Assembly: GCA_023053685.1 (NCBI GenBank)
Contig: JALIGW010000141.1
Span: 373,874-437,873, forward strand
Reading direction: 5' to 3'
DNA from: Diadophis punctatus similis
Lineage: Eukaryota; Chordata; Lepidosauria; Squamata; Dipsadidae
Length of the DNA: 64,000 bases
In this document: one piece after another, positions 31,885 to 43,641 of the stretch
Layout of the letters: every line of letters begins with the position of its first letter
Position numbering within the stretch: position 1 is the first letter of the stretch
Program-made: the position numbers and the translations under genes
The notes under the pieces: generated by a model
Seen by the model: only the letters and a program-made list of their open reading frames with translations
What the model was told of the DNA's origin: nothing
Database searches by the model: none

Positions 31885-33304
31885 TTGCTTTCTTCCTTCT
31901 GATCTCGACCAACAAATGCTCTGTCTTACACATTGGCAAAAGAAATCAGAACACCAAATACAAGCTGGGTGGATATGACCTCGTAGAGGACCCTCACTCT
32001 GTCAAGGACCTTGGAGCACTCATCTCAAATGATCTAAATGCCAGAGCTCACTTTTAACAGCATTGCCCAAAAGGGCATTAAGAGTTGTTAACCTAATCTT
32101 GCGCAGCTTCTTCTCCGGTAATATTGAACTGCAAACTAGGGCATACAAAACTTTTGCTAGACCAATTCTTGAATACAGCTCATCTGTCTGGAACCCGCAC
32201 CGCATATTAGACATTCATACAATCGAACGAGTCCAGAGATATTTCACGAGAAGAGTCCTCCACTCCTCCGCTCGCAACAGAATACCTTATGCCACCAGAC
32301 TTGGAATTTTGGGCTGAGACAACTTAGAACTTCGCCGTCTTTGATCCGACCTAAGTGTAGCAAAGAAAATTATCTGCTACAATGTCCTACCTGCCAATCA
32401 ATACTTCAGCTTCAACCACAACAATACACGAGCACACAACAGATACAAATGTATGGTAAACTGCTCCAACTTTAATTGCAGAAAATACGACTTCAGCAAC
32501 AGAGTGGTCAATGCCTGGAATGCACTACCTGACTCTGTGGTTTCTTCCCCAAACTCCCCAAACTTTAACCATAGACTGTCTACTGTCGACCTCACCCCAT
32601 TCCTAAGAGGTCTTTAAGGGCGTGCATAAGCGCACCAGCATGCCTACCGTCCCTGTCCTAATATTCCCTTTTATTTGTGTTAGAACCCTGTTCAAATGAT
32701 TGGGTGTGTTAATATATGATTAAGCCACAAATCATTGTTATGTGTATATTGCTTTAAATGCATTGTGGATGATTACTATATAAGCAAGCAAGAGAGCATG
32801 TTCAATGTGGTTGGTGGTTTATGGTTTGGTGTAGTGAGTTGTGTTTGACGGTGTGTTCCGGATTGAAGACTCTCTGTGCTGCTTTACTGCTAAGTAGATT
32901 ACTTTATGGCTGTGTGAAATTGCTGTGAAGAAGAAGAAATAACTGTCTGTGATAGTATAGAATTAGGTGATGGCTGTAATCTTTGTGAGTTAAAACAAAG
33001 ATAGGCAAGAAGAAACTTTGCATTGACTGAATAACTGTGTATGACTTGGACTTCCTATTTAACATTGCTACTATTCAAGTAAAAACTATTTTGTACATAC
33101 TAAAGATATTCTGTTTATTGACTGAATAGCATTCACATCAAACTGCAACACCATTACTACAACACATTTTGTTGTGTATGTGCTTAACAGCACAATAACT
33201 CCTTAACAATTTGTATCCATTTCATGTATTCACATTCATGCTTATACTTATATCTGTTATCTCATACATGCTTGGTGAAATAAATAAATAAAATAAATAA
33301 ATAA
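31885..33304 (+). mobile_element. LINE family A, RT C-terminus, interrupted by a solo LTR
   Basis: The plus strand encodes CSVLHIGKRNQNTKYKLGG, DPHSVKDLGALISNDLN, ILEYSSSVWNPH and NAWNALPDSVVSSP with a few stops. The UTR is split at 32677 by the LTR and resumes at 33209 ('atttgtatccatttcatg'), ending with an (AAATA)n tail at 33304. Confidence 0.82.
32678..33208 (+). mobile_element. Solo LTR, TGTTA...TAACA type
   Basis: Begins TGTTAGAACCC and ends CTCCTTAACA, 531 bases, with a TATATAAGCAAGC box at about 32779. Exact 5-bp duplication ATTTG at 32673-32677 and 33209-33213. The TGTTA/TAACA termini and 5-bp duplication suit a copia-type LTR (inference). Strand was taken from the TATA box. Confidence 0.8.
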
Positions 33305-33354
33305 TCCTCCCTTCTTGGGTCTGCAAGGGGATTCAAAGTAACAGAGATAATACA

Positions 33355-33540
33355 GAAATATAGACAGATAGAGTTGGAAGAGAACTTGGAGGTCATCTAA
33401 TCCACCCCCTTGCTCAAGCAGGGACCTCTACCCCATGTCACACAATTGGCTGTCCAGTCTCTTCTTAAAAACCTCCAGTGATGGACCACCCAAAACATCT
33501 GAAGGCAAGCCATTCCACTGGTTAATTGTTAATTGTTAAA
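33355..33540 (-). mobile_element. CR1-like 3' fragment, diverged
   Basis: 'agagttggaagagaacttgg', 'catctaatccacc' and 'acctccagtgatggaccacc' are CR1 3' end sequence read on the minus strand. Confidence 0.7.
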
Positions 33541-33821
33541 TGTTTCTAGAATGCCTCTCTGCAAGTTCACTTATATGACAACACCTTTGTGCTGGTTAAC
33601 CCCTCCTTAGCATCGTGCCATGAGAACGAAATGAAATATTTAATTCAACATAAAACTTATCTAGGGAAACGTTGAACTAATTAACACTCTGACCAAATGC
33701 TCATCATCCAGATATGTAAGACATGCAAATACAATCTGTATGCTTATAAAAATAGGTTTGAAAAGAGATTTGGTTCAGTAGTTCTGCAGGGTGTATTCTC
33801 CTAAGTTGAATTAAATTATAG

Positions 33822-34072
33822 GAGCCGAGGTGTCGCAGTGGTTAAAGTCGCAGCACTGCAACTTACTTCAGCTGACTGCTAGTTCAGCAGTTCAGCTGTT
33901 CAAATCTCACCAGGCTCAAGGTTGACTCAGCCTTCCATCCTTCCGAGGTCGGTAAAATGAGAACCCAGATTGTTGGGGACAATATGCTGAACTCTGTAAA
34001 CCGCTTAGAGAGGGCTGTAAAGCACTATGAAGTGGTATATAAGTCTAAGTGCTATTGCTATATGAGTAAACA
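33822..34072 (+). repeat. tRNA-derived SINE with L2-like tail
   Basis: Full-length, 'ggagccgaggtgtcgcagtgg' to 'gctattgctat'. Confidence 0.9.
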
Positions 34073-34674
34073 AAAATTGGCTTCAGTTTTGTTTCTAAAC
34101 CAGTCCTAAACATCCTTTACCTATTGTAACAATCCGAAACTTTCCAATCCGTCTCTTGATCTTCCGAACAGTACTAAAACTCAATATTCTTGACCTCCAA
34201 GTATTGAAACATTTCCAAACTACTCCCCTTTTCCAATTTAGTTTAAAACATTCATACACATTTCATGAAGTTCATAGGTCTTTCTGCCAATAAAACCATG
34301 TTCCAGTTTGTTAGACAAGATGGAATGTACTGACAAATCAAAAAAGAAGGAGAAATTATCCATCAGAACTTGACTCCCTCATTCAAATTCGGGAAAAGAT
34401 AATATTCACCGTTCAGAGTTGCCTTTGGAAAGATTTTTGGTTCGCAGATGTATACAGGACGATTTTTCTGCATGCATAACTTCCATATCTTTTCATGGCA
34501 ATGAGCCTAGAAGTAACTTCTTATAAGCCACAGAGCTAGTTATATTTTTAAACAGATGGTGTAAGAGGTATTCAAGATTGGATGGCAAACATCCCTCAGG
34601 GACTCCTCAAGCAGTGAAGAAATGCATTGCAGGGGAATCTGTATTAGGTATTCTATATCAGTTTCCTCTATTGA
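34073..34674. other. Unassigned spacer
   Basis: No recognised gene or repeat. Confidence 0.4.
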
Positions 34675-34682
34675 TGTCAAAC

Positions 34683-35206
34683 CAGTGGTGGGTTCCTACA
34701 GGTGCGGTCCACTCTATAGCACCGGTAGCGGCCCACTGGTGATGTCACAGTACCGGTGCGGTCAGTTGCCGGTGCATGGGCGCCGCCATAAAAAAAAAAT
34801 TTTTAAAAAAATTTTAAAAGAAATTTCTTCTGCGCATGCCAGAAGCCAAGCTTCTGGCACTGCACATGCGCTGCCTTCCTACCCCACAGTGAGTCCAAGC
34901 AGGGGAGAATGGCTAAGGGAGCGTGTGAGACACTGAAAGAACGGGCGGCAGGAGCTATTTCCATTCCCCTCCCTTCAGCAGTCCGAGAAGCCACGAACGC
35001 GGGTTGACGATCCTAGGCATTTTTGCACGTTCGAGGCTTCTCGAGCTGCTGAGGGGAGGGGGAATGGGTGGCAGGACCTATCTCAGTTTCCCTCCCTTCA
35101 GCAGTCTGAGAAGCCACGCCCACCCGGTCACATGGCCGGCAAGCCACACCCAAAAAATAAGCCACACCCACAGAGTGGTAGTAAAACAATTAGGAACCCG
35201 CCCCTG
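34683..35206 (-). mobile_element. hAT-type element (CAGGGGYGGGTTCCTA family), copy 3
   Basis: Inverse orientation: CAGTGGTGGGTTCCTAC at the left and TTAGGAACCCGCCCCTG at the right. Exact duplication TGTCAAAC at 34675-34682 and 35207-35214. Interior collinear with 827-1448 reversed, with internal deletions. Confidence 0.88.
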
Positions 35207-35214
35207 TGTCAAAC

Positions 35215-35915
35215 CCAAAGACAGGTAAAATCATTGTGTGCCTGAGCCTCATGCGTTGTGCTTTCTTTTGGCCTCTCTCATGCAATACACCATACCACTT
35301 TCATTGTGGTACCAATAATTCATTGAAATTCAATGGTGAAAAAAGTAAGGTTCTACATTTAGGCAAGAAAAACAAAATGCACAGGTACAGTATATGTGGT
35401 ACCTTGCACAACAGTAGTAACTGTGAGAGGGACCTTGGAGTCCTAGTGGACAACCATTTAAATATGAGCCAGCAGTGTGCAGCAGCTGCCAAAAAAGCCA
35501 ACACAGTTCTAGGCTGCATTAACAGAGGGATAGAATCAAGATCACGTGAAGTGTTAATACCACTTTATAATGCTTTGGTAAGGCCACACTTGGAATACTG
35601 CGTCCAGTTTTGGTTGCCACGATGTAAAAAGGATGTTGAGACTCTAGAAAGGGTGCAGAGAAGAGCAACAAAGATGATTAGGGGACTGGAGGCTAAAACA
35701 TATGAAGAACAATTGCAGGAACTGGGTATGTCTAGTTTAATGAAAAGAAGGACTAGGGGAGACATGATAGCAGTGTTCCAATATCTCAGGGGTTGCCACA
35801 AAGAAGAGGGAGTCAAACTATTCTCCAAAGCACCTGAGGGTAGAACAAGAAGTAATGGATGGAAATTCAACATCTGTGATTTGTAAACCACGATCTAGGG
35901 TTTGTTATTTTTGGA
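35215..35915. repeat. OR-associated duplicated segment, inverted relative to 55289-55400
   Basis: 'catgcgttgtgctttcttttggcc' with 'atgcaatacacca' (35250-35292), and 'catctgtgatttgtaaaccacg' (35868-35890), match the reverse complement of 55289-55400. A CR1 separates the two parts here. It lies about 6 kb upstream of the 28449 OR, as 55289 lies about 3 kb upstream of its paralogue at 58324. Confidence 0.6.
35293..35865 (+). mobile_element. CR1 LINE RT C-terminal part
   Basis: Open frame with SKVLHLGKKNKMHRYSICG, CERDLGVLVDNHLNMSQQ, KANTVLGCINRGIESRS, LVRPHLEYCVQFWLPRC and [18 protein letters not shown]. It is truncated at both ends; the 3' UTR is missing after NGWK. Intact over about 190 codons. 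Confidence 0.88.
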
Positions 35916-35964
35916 AGCATAAAATGCAAATGGTGTTATCTCATTTTTCTTTTTTTAAGTTTTC

Positions 35965-36465
<501 letters not shown>

Positions 36466-36489
36466 TGAGGTATATATGTTTTCTGAGGT

Positions 36490-36625
36490 TTTCACGGGTG
36501 TTTGTATGTAGGTCTTTGGTTATTCGGGTTTTCTCCCACGTGAAATTGGAAGTGTCTTGCCGACGTTTCGATGAAGTCTCATTCATCATCATCAGGCTGG
36601 TGTCTTCTGCTTCCTGCTTCTAGGA
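36490..36625. repeat. Dispersed repeat with 'gccgacgtttcgatgaagtc' motif
   Basis: The 'gacgtttcgatgaagtctcattcatcatcatcaggctgg' style motif is common in vertebrate dispersed repeats, possibly Penelope-like element termini. Class assignment is tentative. Confidence 0.35.
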
Positions 36626-36674
36626 GCAATGCTTCACATTGCTTCACATATATATATAAGGCATGCAATATATA

Positions 36675-36900
36675 TGCAAAAGGCAAAAAGGAAACAGTAT
36701 GATCCCTCCCATATTTTGGTATACCAGGGTGATTCGACAGAAAAAAACATATAACCCTTCCCTGGTACAAGCTGAAACAGGAGGAGAGCCTGTGGCTTAG
36801 AGGTTAAACGTACTGCCTTACAGGCAGGCTGCCCAGGTTCAAATCCCAGTAAGGGTATGGCTAGCTGATGAGAGATAAATACATGAACAGTGGGTTCTGG
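36675..36900 (+). repeat. Second SINE family (tRNA-Val-like), copy 1
   Basis: A left part 'gatccctcccatattttgg' and 'cccttccctggtac' precedes a tRNA-like segment 'gcctgtggcttagaggttaa' with a B box GGTTCAAATCC and a plausible CTTACAG anticodon loop. Two further copies with the same order lie at 40395 and 55955. Confidence 0.65.
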
Positions 36901-37151
36901 GTATCATTCATTTTTATACCAAATACTAATAATAAAATTAACAATTTTGATAACCTTTCATTAATCATACTCACACCATTATGATAACATTATACATAAT
37001 ACAATCAACTTTCAAGTTCTAATCCTTTCATCTGCATACTAACGTTAACATATTATATAACCATATTCAAAGTAATATTGTGATATTTTCCCGTTTCCCA
37101 ATTTCTACCTCTGTTTCATTTCTTAATAATACAAATCTTATGTTAAGTATA

Positions 37152-37355
37152 GTGGTGAAATCCAATTTTTTTACTACCGGTTCTGTGGGCGTGGCTTGGT
37201 GGGCATGGTGTGGCTTGGTGGGCATGGCTTGGTGGGCATGGCAGGGGAAGGATACTGCAAAATCTCCATTCCCACCCCACTCCAGGGGAAGGATACTGCA
37301 AAATCTCCATTCCCTCCCCACTCCTGGGGAAGGATACTGCAAAATCCCCATTCTC
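37152..37355. mobile_element. Truncated hAT-type MITE (GTGAAATCC family)
   Basis: Starts AGTGGTGAAATCCAATTTTTT, the inverse of the 7842 end, with CACGCCCAC-type units and three tandem 'gggaaggatactgcaaaatc' units. The right end is lost into the copia gag. Confidence 0.6.
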
Positions 37356-38011
37356 TGGGCTCTCTGGTCTTTGCAGACATCTTGTCTGTTGCTTTTCTCT
37401 CTCTGCTCCTTGGGGCCCCACCTCAGGAATTTCTCCTTATGGCTTTTTCTAAAATGGCATTTGTTTTCTTCTGAAATCAAACAGGCTTTAAGGGCTTCCA
37501 TTCGTAAGTCCTGTTCTGGTTTGCACTCAAAAACAGCTGAAACAATGTCCCACATTTCATCAAGACCATTTAACACCAACAGCTCCTTCTGAGATTCAGG
37601 AATCTGCATGCCACCCTGTTCCAACTCAATAAATAAAGTTTGCATTCGCAGCAAATGCCTCTCCACATTCTCTTGTGGTAACAGTCTGACTCTGTACAAT
37701 TGTCTCGATAATTGCACAATATTCCATGCTGACGCACTCACATGCACACTTCTCAATTTCAGCCAAACCTCCTTTGCAGTTTTTAAATCAGCTACATTCA
37801 ATAATTGTTCATCTTCTAATCTTAAAATGATGTAGGCCAGTGCCTTATCATGCTGCCTTGGATCTGCTGCTGCTAATGTTGCCTGGGGTGGATTAATAAC
37901 AATATCCCAGAGGTCCTTAGACTTCAGGAAGCATTCCATTTTTGCAGCCCAAATAATATAATTCTTCTGTCCCAACTGAGGCAGAGAGCTCTCCTCGAAA
38001 TCAATAGCCAT
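37356..38011 (-). pseudogene. Copia-type gag, 3'-truncated
   Basis: The minus frame starts MAIDFEESSLPQLGQKNYII. It contains WAAKMECFLKSKDLWDIV, AKEVWLKLRSVHVSAS, VERHLLRMQTLFIELEQGG and LLVLNGLDEMWDIVSAVFE, the gag-polypeptide (UBN2) layout of Ty1/copia elements. The frame then runs into the MITE at 37355, so the zinc knuckle, protease, integrase and RT are absent. It sits about 100 bases inside the LTR and primer-binding site, as expected. The first 210 or so codons are undamaged, suggesting recent origin. Confidence 0.82.
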
Positions 38012-38101
38012 CCTGCCAGCCTTCTCAGCCTTGTTCTTTTTTCCTTATAACACAGGCTGGCCTTCAGCTTAATTACAGTTCAGTCTTACCGTGTCTGGTG
38101 T

Positions 38102-38118
38102 GCTCTGGGCCCATAACC
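38102..38118 (-). promoter_or_regulatory. Copia primer-binding site, half-tRNA-iMet type
   Basis: On the minus strand, directly after the LTR, is GGTTATGGGCCCAGAGC. Its first 14 bases are complementary to the anticodon-loop region of initiator tRNA-Met (CTGGGCCCATAACC). This is the half-tRNA priming known for Drosophila copia. Confidence 0.7.
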
Positions 38119-38407
38119 TGTCATAGTTTGCAGCAATCCAACCAGCACACAAGTAAATAATTCAGCAGGATTCGTTTATATAAGACACTTCTTTATATGC
38201 AATACCCATGCAGCAGAAGCCATAACCAGAACTCAGAAGACAGAAACACAGGAGCTATATAATACAGAGGTTATATTGCAAGGACAAAGCAACTCTTATA
38301 TACAAATCACTCAAGCTAAGCCATGCCCAGGCTCTGAGCCATCTGGGTCGCCATTGGCTGACCTGTTACCATGTCTATTCCAATTCATGAACTCTCATAC
38401 ACTGACA
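38119..38407 (-). mobile_element. Copia-type 5' LTR
   Basis: The minus-strand LTR begins TGTCAGTGTATGAG and ends AACTATGACA, a TGTCA...TGACA pair. It is followed by the primer-binding site and gag. A TATATAAGAG box is visible near 38300. The 3' LTR is not in this window. Confidence 0.75.
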
Positions 38408-38554
38408 ACATATACATCACATCTCTAGTTTGTAAGCATGATGGAAGGTTGAAGACTCTCTTGCATCTAAATTTTATGTTTTCAAAATGCGTCCCATTTA
38501 TGATTTTGGAACTCTAAAATTAGCAGCTTAGAGAAGGACAATAGCCAAACTATT

Positions 38555-38567
38555 TATTTATTTATTT

Positions 38568-38646
<79 letters not shown>

Positions 38647-38972
38647 TTTTATTTTATTATTTTATTTTATTTTATTTTATTTTATTTTATTTTATTATTA
38701 TTTTATTATTTTATTTTATTTTATTATTTTATTTTATTTTATTATTTTATATTATTTTATTTTATTTTATTTTATTTTATTTTATTTTATTATTTTATTT
38801 TATTTTATTTTATTTTATTTTATTTTATTTTATTATTTTATTTTATTTTATTATTTTATTATTTTATTTTATTTTATTTTATTTTATTTTATTTTATTAT
38901 TTTATTTTATTTTATTTTATTTTATTTTATTTTATTTTATTATTTTATTATTTTATTTTATTTTATTTATTG
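38555..38972. repeat. (TTTA)n/(TTTTA)n microsatellite, LINE tail
   Basis: About 420 bases of ATTT and ATTTT units directly at the 3' end of the minus-strand LINE A copy. Confidence 0.92.
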
Positions 38973-39335
38973 TTGTCAAGTATGTGTTGGTAATATACAT
39001 AGATATAACATTGCTTATATACATAAGATGGGTACTGATAAGAGGGAACATTAGGACAGGGACGGTAGGCACGCTGGTGCACTTATGCACGCCCCTTACT
39101 GACCTCTTAGGAATCGGGTGAGGTCAACAGTGGACAGTCTAAGGATAAAGTTTTGGGGGCTTGGTGATGAAACCACAGAGTCAGGTAGTGAGTTCCAGGC
39201 ATTAACCACTCTGTTGCTAAAGTCGCATTTTCTACAGTCAAGTTTGGAGCGGTTCACTTTGAGTTTGTATCTGTTATGTGCTTGTGTATTGTTGTGGTTG
39301 AAGCTGAAGTAGTCGTTGACAGGGAGGATCAATTT
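38973..39335 (-). mobile_element. LINE family A 3' end
   Basis: The minus strand encodes ILPVNDYFSFNHNNTQAHNR, KLDCRKCDFSNRVVNAWNS and LPDSVVSSPSPQNF, ending FLRGQ. The UTR leads into the AT array. Confidence 0.85.
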
Positions 39336-39889
39336 TCCTACATATTTCATTGAGTAGAAAAATAAACATGTCAAGTCACCAAAGTCTTCACATATAGAAA
39401 TCAGATCAAAAATGTTCTACCATGCTGGACATGGTACTAGAAGCAGAACAGATTCTGCATACCAGCTTCACATACTTCAAAATGTCTCGGTCATTCAGGA
39501 AGGAAGTGTTAGGAAGATTCATCTCTCAAGGCAAAATGCTACCCACTGATGTCAGATGAAATCTGTTTTTATTTTCTTTATTTCTTACTTTGCTGTGCTG
39601 CCGTAGTCTAATCCATGGAGAAGTTGGCAGTCATTAGAGCATTGAATGCCAGAATAAGGGAAATATATGAATGAAATTAGTTTACAAGTCCATATACAGT
39701 ACAAAAACGCAGACACCTTGCCATAGCTAAAATGCAAATCCAATTTCATGCATACTTTGCACACACAAACTGTTTTGCAATCAATTGTGCAACTGTAAGA
39801 TGAAACTTGCTGTCTTCAGATGGGTGCGAATGCAGTTGTTGTCCCAAAAATGCTTTTCTAAAAGACAACTGGATTTTCTTGGGGTTTTT
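39336..39889. other. Unassigned spacer
   Basis: No recognised feature. Confidence 0.35.
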
Positions 39890-40035
39890 TTTTTCCTTGA
39901 AAAGGTTTCACTTCTCATCCAAGATGTTTCTTCAGTTCTTCAGCTTCTTGGATGAGAAGCAAAATATTTTCAAATAAAAGAACCAAGAAAGTCCAGTTGC
40001 CTCTTGGAAAAACATCTTTGGGACAACCATGAGCG
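39890..40035. repeat. Dispersed repeat with inverted 'cttggatgagaag' motif
   Basis: 'cacttctcatccaag' and 'cttggatgagaagc' form an imperfect hairpin, followed by 'aagtccagttgcctcttgg'. This motif set is common among vertebrate repeats. I cannot assign a class. Confidence 0.4.
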
Positions 40036-40251
40036 GAATGATTGAGAATCTCCATAGATAAATTAAAGAGATTTACTGTGAGCACATTGACCATGTTAAA
40101 AATGAAAATCTGTTGCCTGTTCTCAAAAGAAAATATATATCTACCCATACCCATACCCATACATAATACACATATACACATATACACATATACACATTAC
40201 ACACAAACACACACAAACAAACACACACATACACACACACACACACACAAA

Positions 40252-40345
40252 TCGCAGTAAGGGTATGGCTAGCTGACGAGAGCTAAATAGCTTGAAATAG
40301 ATCTATACTAGTCTCCCTTCATTTTCATTATCAGCAAAAAATGTG
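40252..40345 (+). repeat. Second SINE family, 3' half
   Basis: 'gcagtaagggtatggctagc' to 'tatcagcaaaaaatgtg' matches the 3' half of 40395-40740. Preceded by (AC)n-rich sequence. Confidence 0.65.
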
Positions 40346-40394
40346 TTACACATAGAGAAAATAATTTGTTGTCTATAGCAACTGCCTGGATGGC

Positions 40395-40669
40395 CCCTGG
40401 AGGGGCCGAAAGGCAAAAAGGAAGCAGTATGCTCCCTCCCATATTTGTGTATGCCAGGGTGATTCGACAGAAAAAAACATATATAACCCTTCCCTGGTAC
40501 AGGCTGATATAGGAGGACAGCCTGTGGCTTAGAGGTTAAAGCTACTGCCTTACAGGCAGGCTGCCCAGATTCAAATCCCAGTAAGGGTATGGCTAGCTGA
40601 CGAGAGCTAAATACCTTGAAATAGATCTATACTAGTCTCCCTTCATTTTCATTATCAGCAAAAAATGTG

Positions 40670-40724
<55 letters not shown>

Positions 40725-40740
40725 TACATACATACATATA
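40395..40740 (+). repeat. Second SINE family (tRNA-Val-like), copy 2, with (AC)n
   Basis: Complete unit: left part, tRNA-like head near 40518 (B box GGTTCAAATCC-like), tail 'cattatcagcaaaaaatgtg', then (AC)n and (ATAC)n from 40672. Confidence 0.7.
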
Positions 40741-40789
40741 TTAATCACTGTCCATTTTGAATACATAGCAGAAAAAGGAAACTCGAGAG

Positions 40790-41125
40790 TTCACAAAGTT
40801 GATGCTATATCGAAGCAAACTGTGACTGAATCTAGATGTTCTGCTTCGGATACCATGAAGCCTCCTCCCAGAAGTAACAAGGAAAACAGATCACGAAGAG
40901 GAGGTATAGTGTTCCAGACAATCCTGCGGACTCTGGTCAAAGCATCGCTTACAGTATATGCTAGGTCCTGGATGGAAAGGAGTGAACTGCCAATAATCTT
41001 TTCTGCTGTCCTCACCACTCTCAGCACCACCTTCCTGTCCAAAATAGTAATACTTCCAAACCAGACTGCATTGCAATATGACAGGATGCTCTCGATCATC
41101 CCGCTCTAGAAATGGCTCTGTATGC
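40790..41125 (-). mobile_element. L2-type LINE RT C-terminus, frameshifted
   Basis: The minus strand encodes MIESILSYCNAVWFGSITIL and VRTAEKIIGSSLLSIQDL, then a shifted LFSLL and GIRSRTSRF-like end. It is a different L2 lineage from LINE family B. Confidence 0.75.
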
Positions 41126-41179
41126 AACCGTAAGGAGAAATTTCCTAGATGCAGATCAGGGAAATTGGTGCTGTTCTTC

Positions 41180-42125
41180 TCAGTGTGGAAATGAGTTCTT
41201 CAGACAGTCTTTCAAGGCCTCTTTGACCTTCTGGTTTCTCAGAGTATAAATAAAAGGATTTAATAATGGAGTAATAACTGCAGTGAGAAGTGCAATGGGT
41301 TTTTGCAAATCTCGCGAACGTCCTTTGTTGGGTAAGGAGTACATGAAGATGGAACTACCATAGAAAATGCTAGCTACTGTAATGTGGGAAGCACAGGTGG
41401 AAAAGGTCTTCTTCTGGCCTTTGGTGGAGTGCATCCGTAGGATGGTGGAAATAATATAGACATACGAGACCCCGTTGAAAGATATGGAAGTGAGCATCAC
41501 CGCTAAGGAAAGAGCTGTCTCAAAGTCCAGGAGGAAAGGCACACTCTTGCTGCAGGAAAGCTTTATAATTGGGGCATAGTCACAGAAAAAATGGTCAATG
41601 AGATTAGAGGCACAGAAGGACAGATTGAGAAGGAAGGGCACTGGAACGAGAAGGAGAAGGAATCCCCCAGTCCAGCAGCCCAGGGCCAAGAAGAGACAGA
41701 GACGTTTGCTCATGATGATGGTATAGTGGAGTGGGTAGCAGATAGCAGCATAGCGATCAAAGGCCATCACAGCAATAAGAACACACTCACAGGTACCCAA
41801 GGAGAAGTAGAAATAGCATTGGGCAATACATCCCCCCAAAAGAAATAGTTGTGTTCAGAGAAATCAGGCTTACGAGCATCTTTGGGCAGATTGTCAAGAC
41901 AAAGAAAGTCTCCAGAAGAGACAAGTTGCAGAGGAAGAAGTACATGGGTGTTTGGAGTCGTTGGTCCATACATACCAGGGTGATGATGGCAAAGTTCCCG
42001 GTTAACGTGAGCAGAAAAACCAACAGGAACACCCAAAACAAGAAGTATTCCAAGGTCTTTGAAAGCTGGAAGCCTACTAAGATGAACTCAGTCACCACTG
42101 TGACATTGGGAGAGCTCAGTTCCAT
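41180..42125 (-). pseudogene. Olfactory receptor with a single one-base frameshift
   Basis: The N-terminal part from 42125 begins MELSSPNVTVVTEFILVGFQ and keeps GN, TPMYFFLCNLSLLE and PKMLVSLISL. At 41832-41837 a run of six C (six G on the coding strand) breaks the frame after SFGG. Five would keep it open into CIAQCYFYFSLGTCE. From there [48 protein letters not shown] and [19 protein letters not shown] run undisturbed to 41180. All other motifs are intact and the length is normal (about 315 codons). It is a paralogue of 51983-52930. It is either a very young pseudogene or a functional gene with a homopolymer sequencing error. Confidence 0.88.
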
Positions 42126-43027
42126 CGCCAACATGATCCTGAACTTTCTTGCGGCATGAATTCCTACAATTTCCACACAGCCTGGAACTTCAGAGCTGAT
42201 TGTCAAAAGTCCAGAATGCATCAGTGTATTAACTTGTAATTGTCCACATTTAGCATTTGAAAGACATCTATTTCTGTGCTGTATTTGGCTTATGTCTTGA
42301 TATATTTTTCCACAGGGTCACACATTCAGTAAATTACATGGTTTAAAAAAAAACAGTCCAAAATGCATAGCATCATCCCCCACCCAAATTTTGCTCCCAA
42401 ACCTTTTGCTTAAGAAATCCACCAGTGCTTTCTTTCTTTTCTGTATGTAATTATCCTTATTTTTCAACATCAAGGATTCCTACATATCGCAGTTTTAAAA
42501 TCCAACATCGCAGAATATATACTGATTTTACACACTGCTTGAATGATGCACTGGTTTTTTTAGTTATTTACCTAGGCAAAAGTGTTGATGGCAGTAGACT
42601 TCAATTCATATTTATGGCTTGCGTTCTCATTTGTAGCCACCTTCATTTTGATGATCTTCTCAGTGAAATCTCAAGAAGGTGAAGAAAAGGAGACCAACAT
42701 CTTTTCTTCTTGCTCGTAGATTTGTTTAGCTTCCGTTGACTTCATTGGTTGGGTATCCTGGCTTAATTGTGTTTACAGAAAGAAAGTTGAGGCTTGATTT
42801 ATATTTATATATCGAAGGATCGTCTGAATGTCATTTTTAATTGCATCCTTTAGGAATAATTGTTCATCCTGTAAGAAACATTCTGATGATTATCTCATTC
42901 TTTACCCAAATGAATTAAAGGCCAAGATTGTGTAGCACAAAAGTAAGACATATAAATTTTGATTGTTTGATGAGAGATAAATTATATGTTTGATATTTCT
43001 GGTAGCATCTAATGAGCTTTTTGTTGA
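42126..43027. other. Unassigned spacer upstream of the OR
   Basis: AT-rich sequence with no recognised repeat or gene. May hold 5' exon or promoter sequence of the receptor, not identifiable by eye. Confidence 0.4.
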
Positions 43028-43035
43028 ACCAGGAC

Positions 43036-43641
43036 CAGGGGTGGGTTCCTAATTTTTTTACTACCACTCTGTGGGCGTGGCTTATTTTGCCAGCTATATG
43101 ACTGGGTGGGCGTGGGCCTCGAGAGCTTGGCAGCGGCCGGAGAAGCAGGGGGGGCATTGCCCACCCGCAACGCAGACCCCCGCAGCGGGAGCAGCAAGAC
43201 CGCGGCAGCGGTTCTTCTACGAGGCTCTGTCCGGCCTGAATGCTTCTCCCCATTCGATGATCCTATGCTCCTGCTGCCCGTTCTCCCTCCCCTCAGCAGC
43301 TCAAGAAGCCTCGAACGTGCAAAAATGCCTGGGATCATCACCGCACGTTCGTGACTTCTCGGACTGCTGAAGGGAGGGGAATGGAGATAGCTCCTGCCGC
43401 CAGTTCTTTCAGCGTCTCACTCACTCCCTCACCCATCCTCCCCTGCTTGGACTCACTGTGGGGTAGGAAGGCAGCACATGGGCTTCTGGGCATGCGCAGA
43501 AGAAATTTTTTAAAAAAATAAATAATTTTTTTAAAATGGCGGCACCCAGGCACCAGCAACGACCGCACCGGTACTGTGATGTCACCAGCGGGCCACTACT
43601 GGTGCTATAGAGTGGACCACACCAGTAGGAACCCACCACTG
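43036..43641 (+). mobile_element. hAT-type element (CAGGGGYGGGTTCCTA family), copy 4
   Basis: Left end CAGGGGTGGGTTCCTA, right end AGTAGGAACCCACCACTG. Exact duplication ACCAGGAC at 43028-43035 and 43642-43649. Interior collinear with copies 1 and 2. Confidence 0.9.

Noticed and set aside
36780..36860. Functional tRNA-Val gene
   Set aside because: The tRNA-like segment is repeated in three places with an attached leader and tail, and the acceptor stem does not pair. It is a SINE module.
38555..38972. Possible CRISPR-like or satellite array
   Set aside because: Simple ATTT/ATTTT units without spacers, at the tail of a LINE, in a vertebrate genome.
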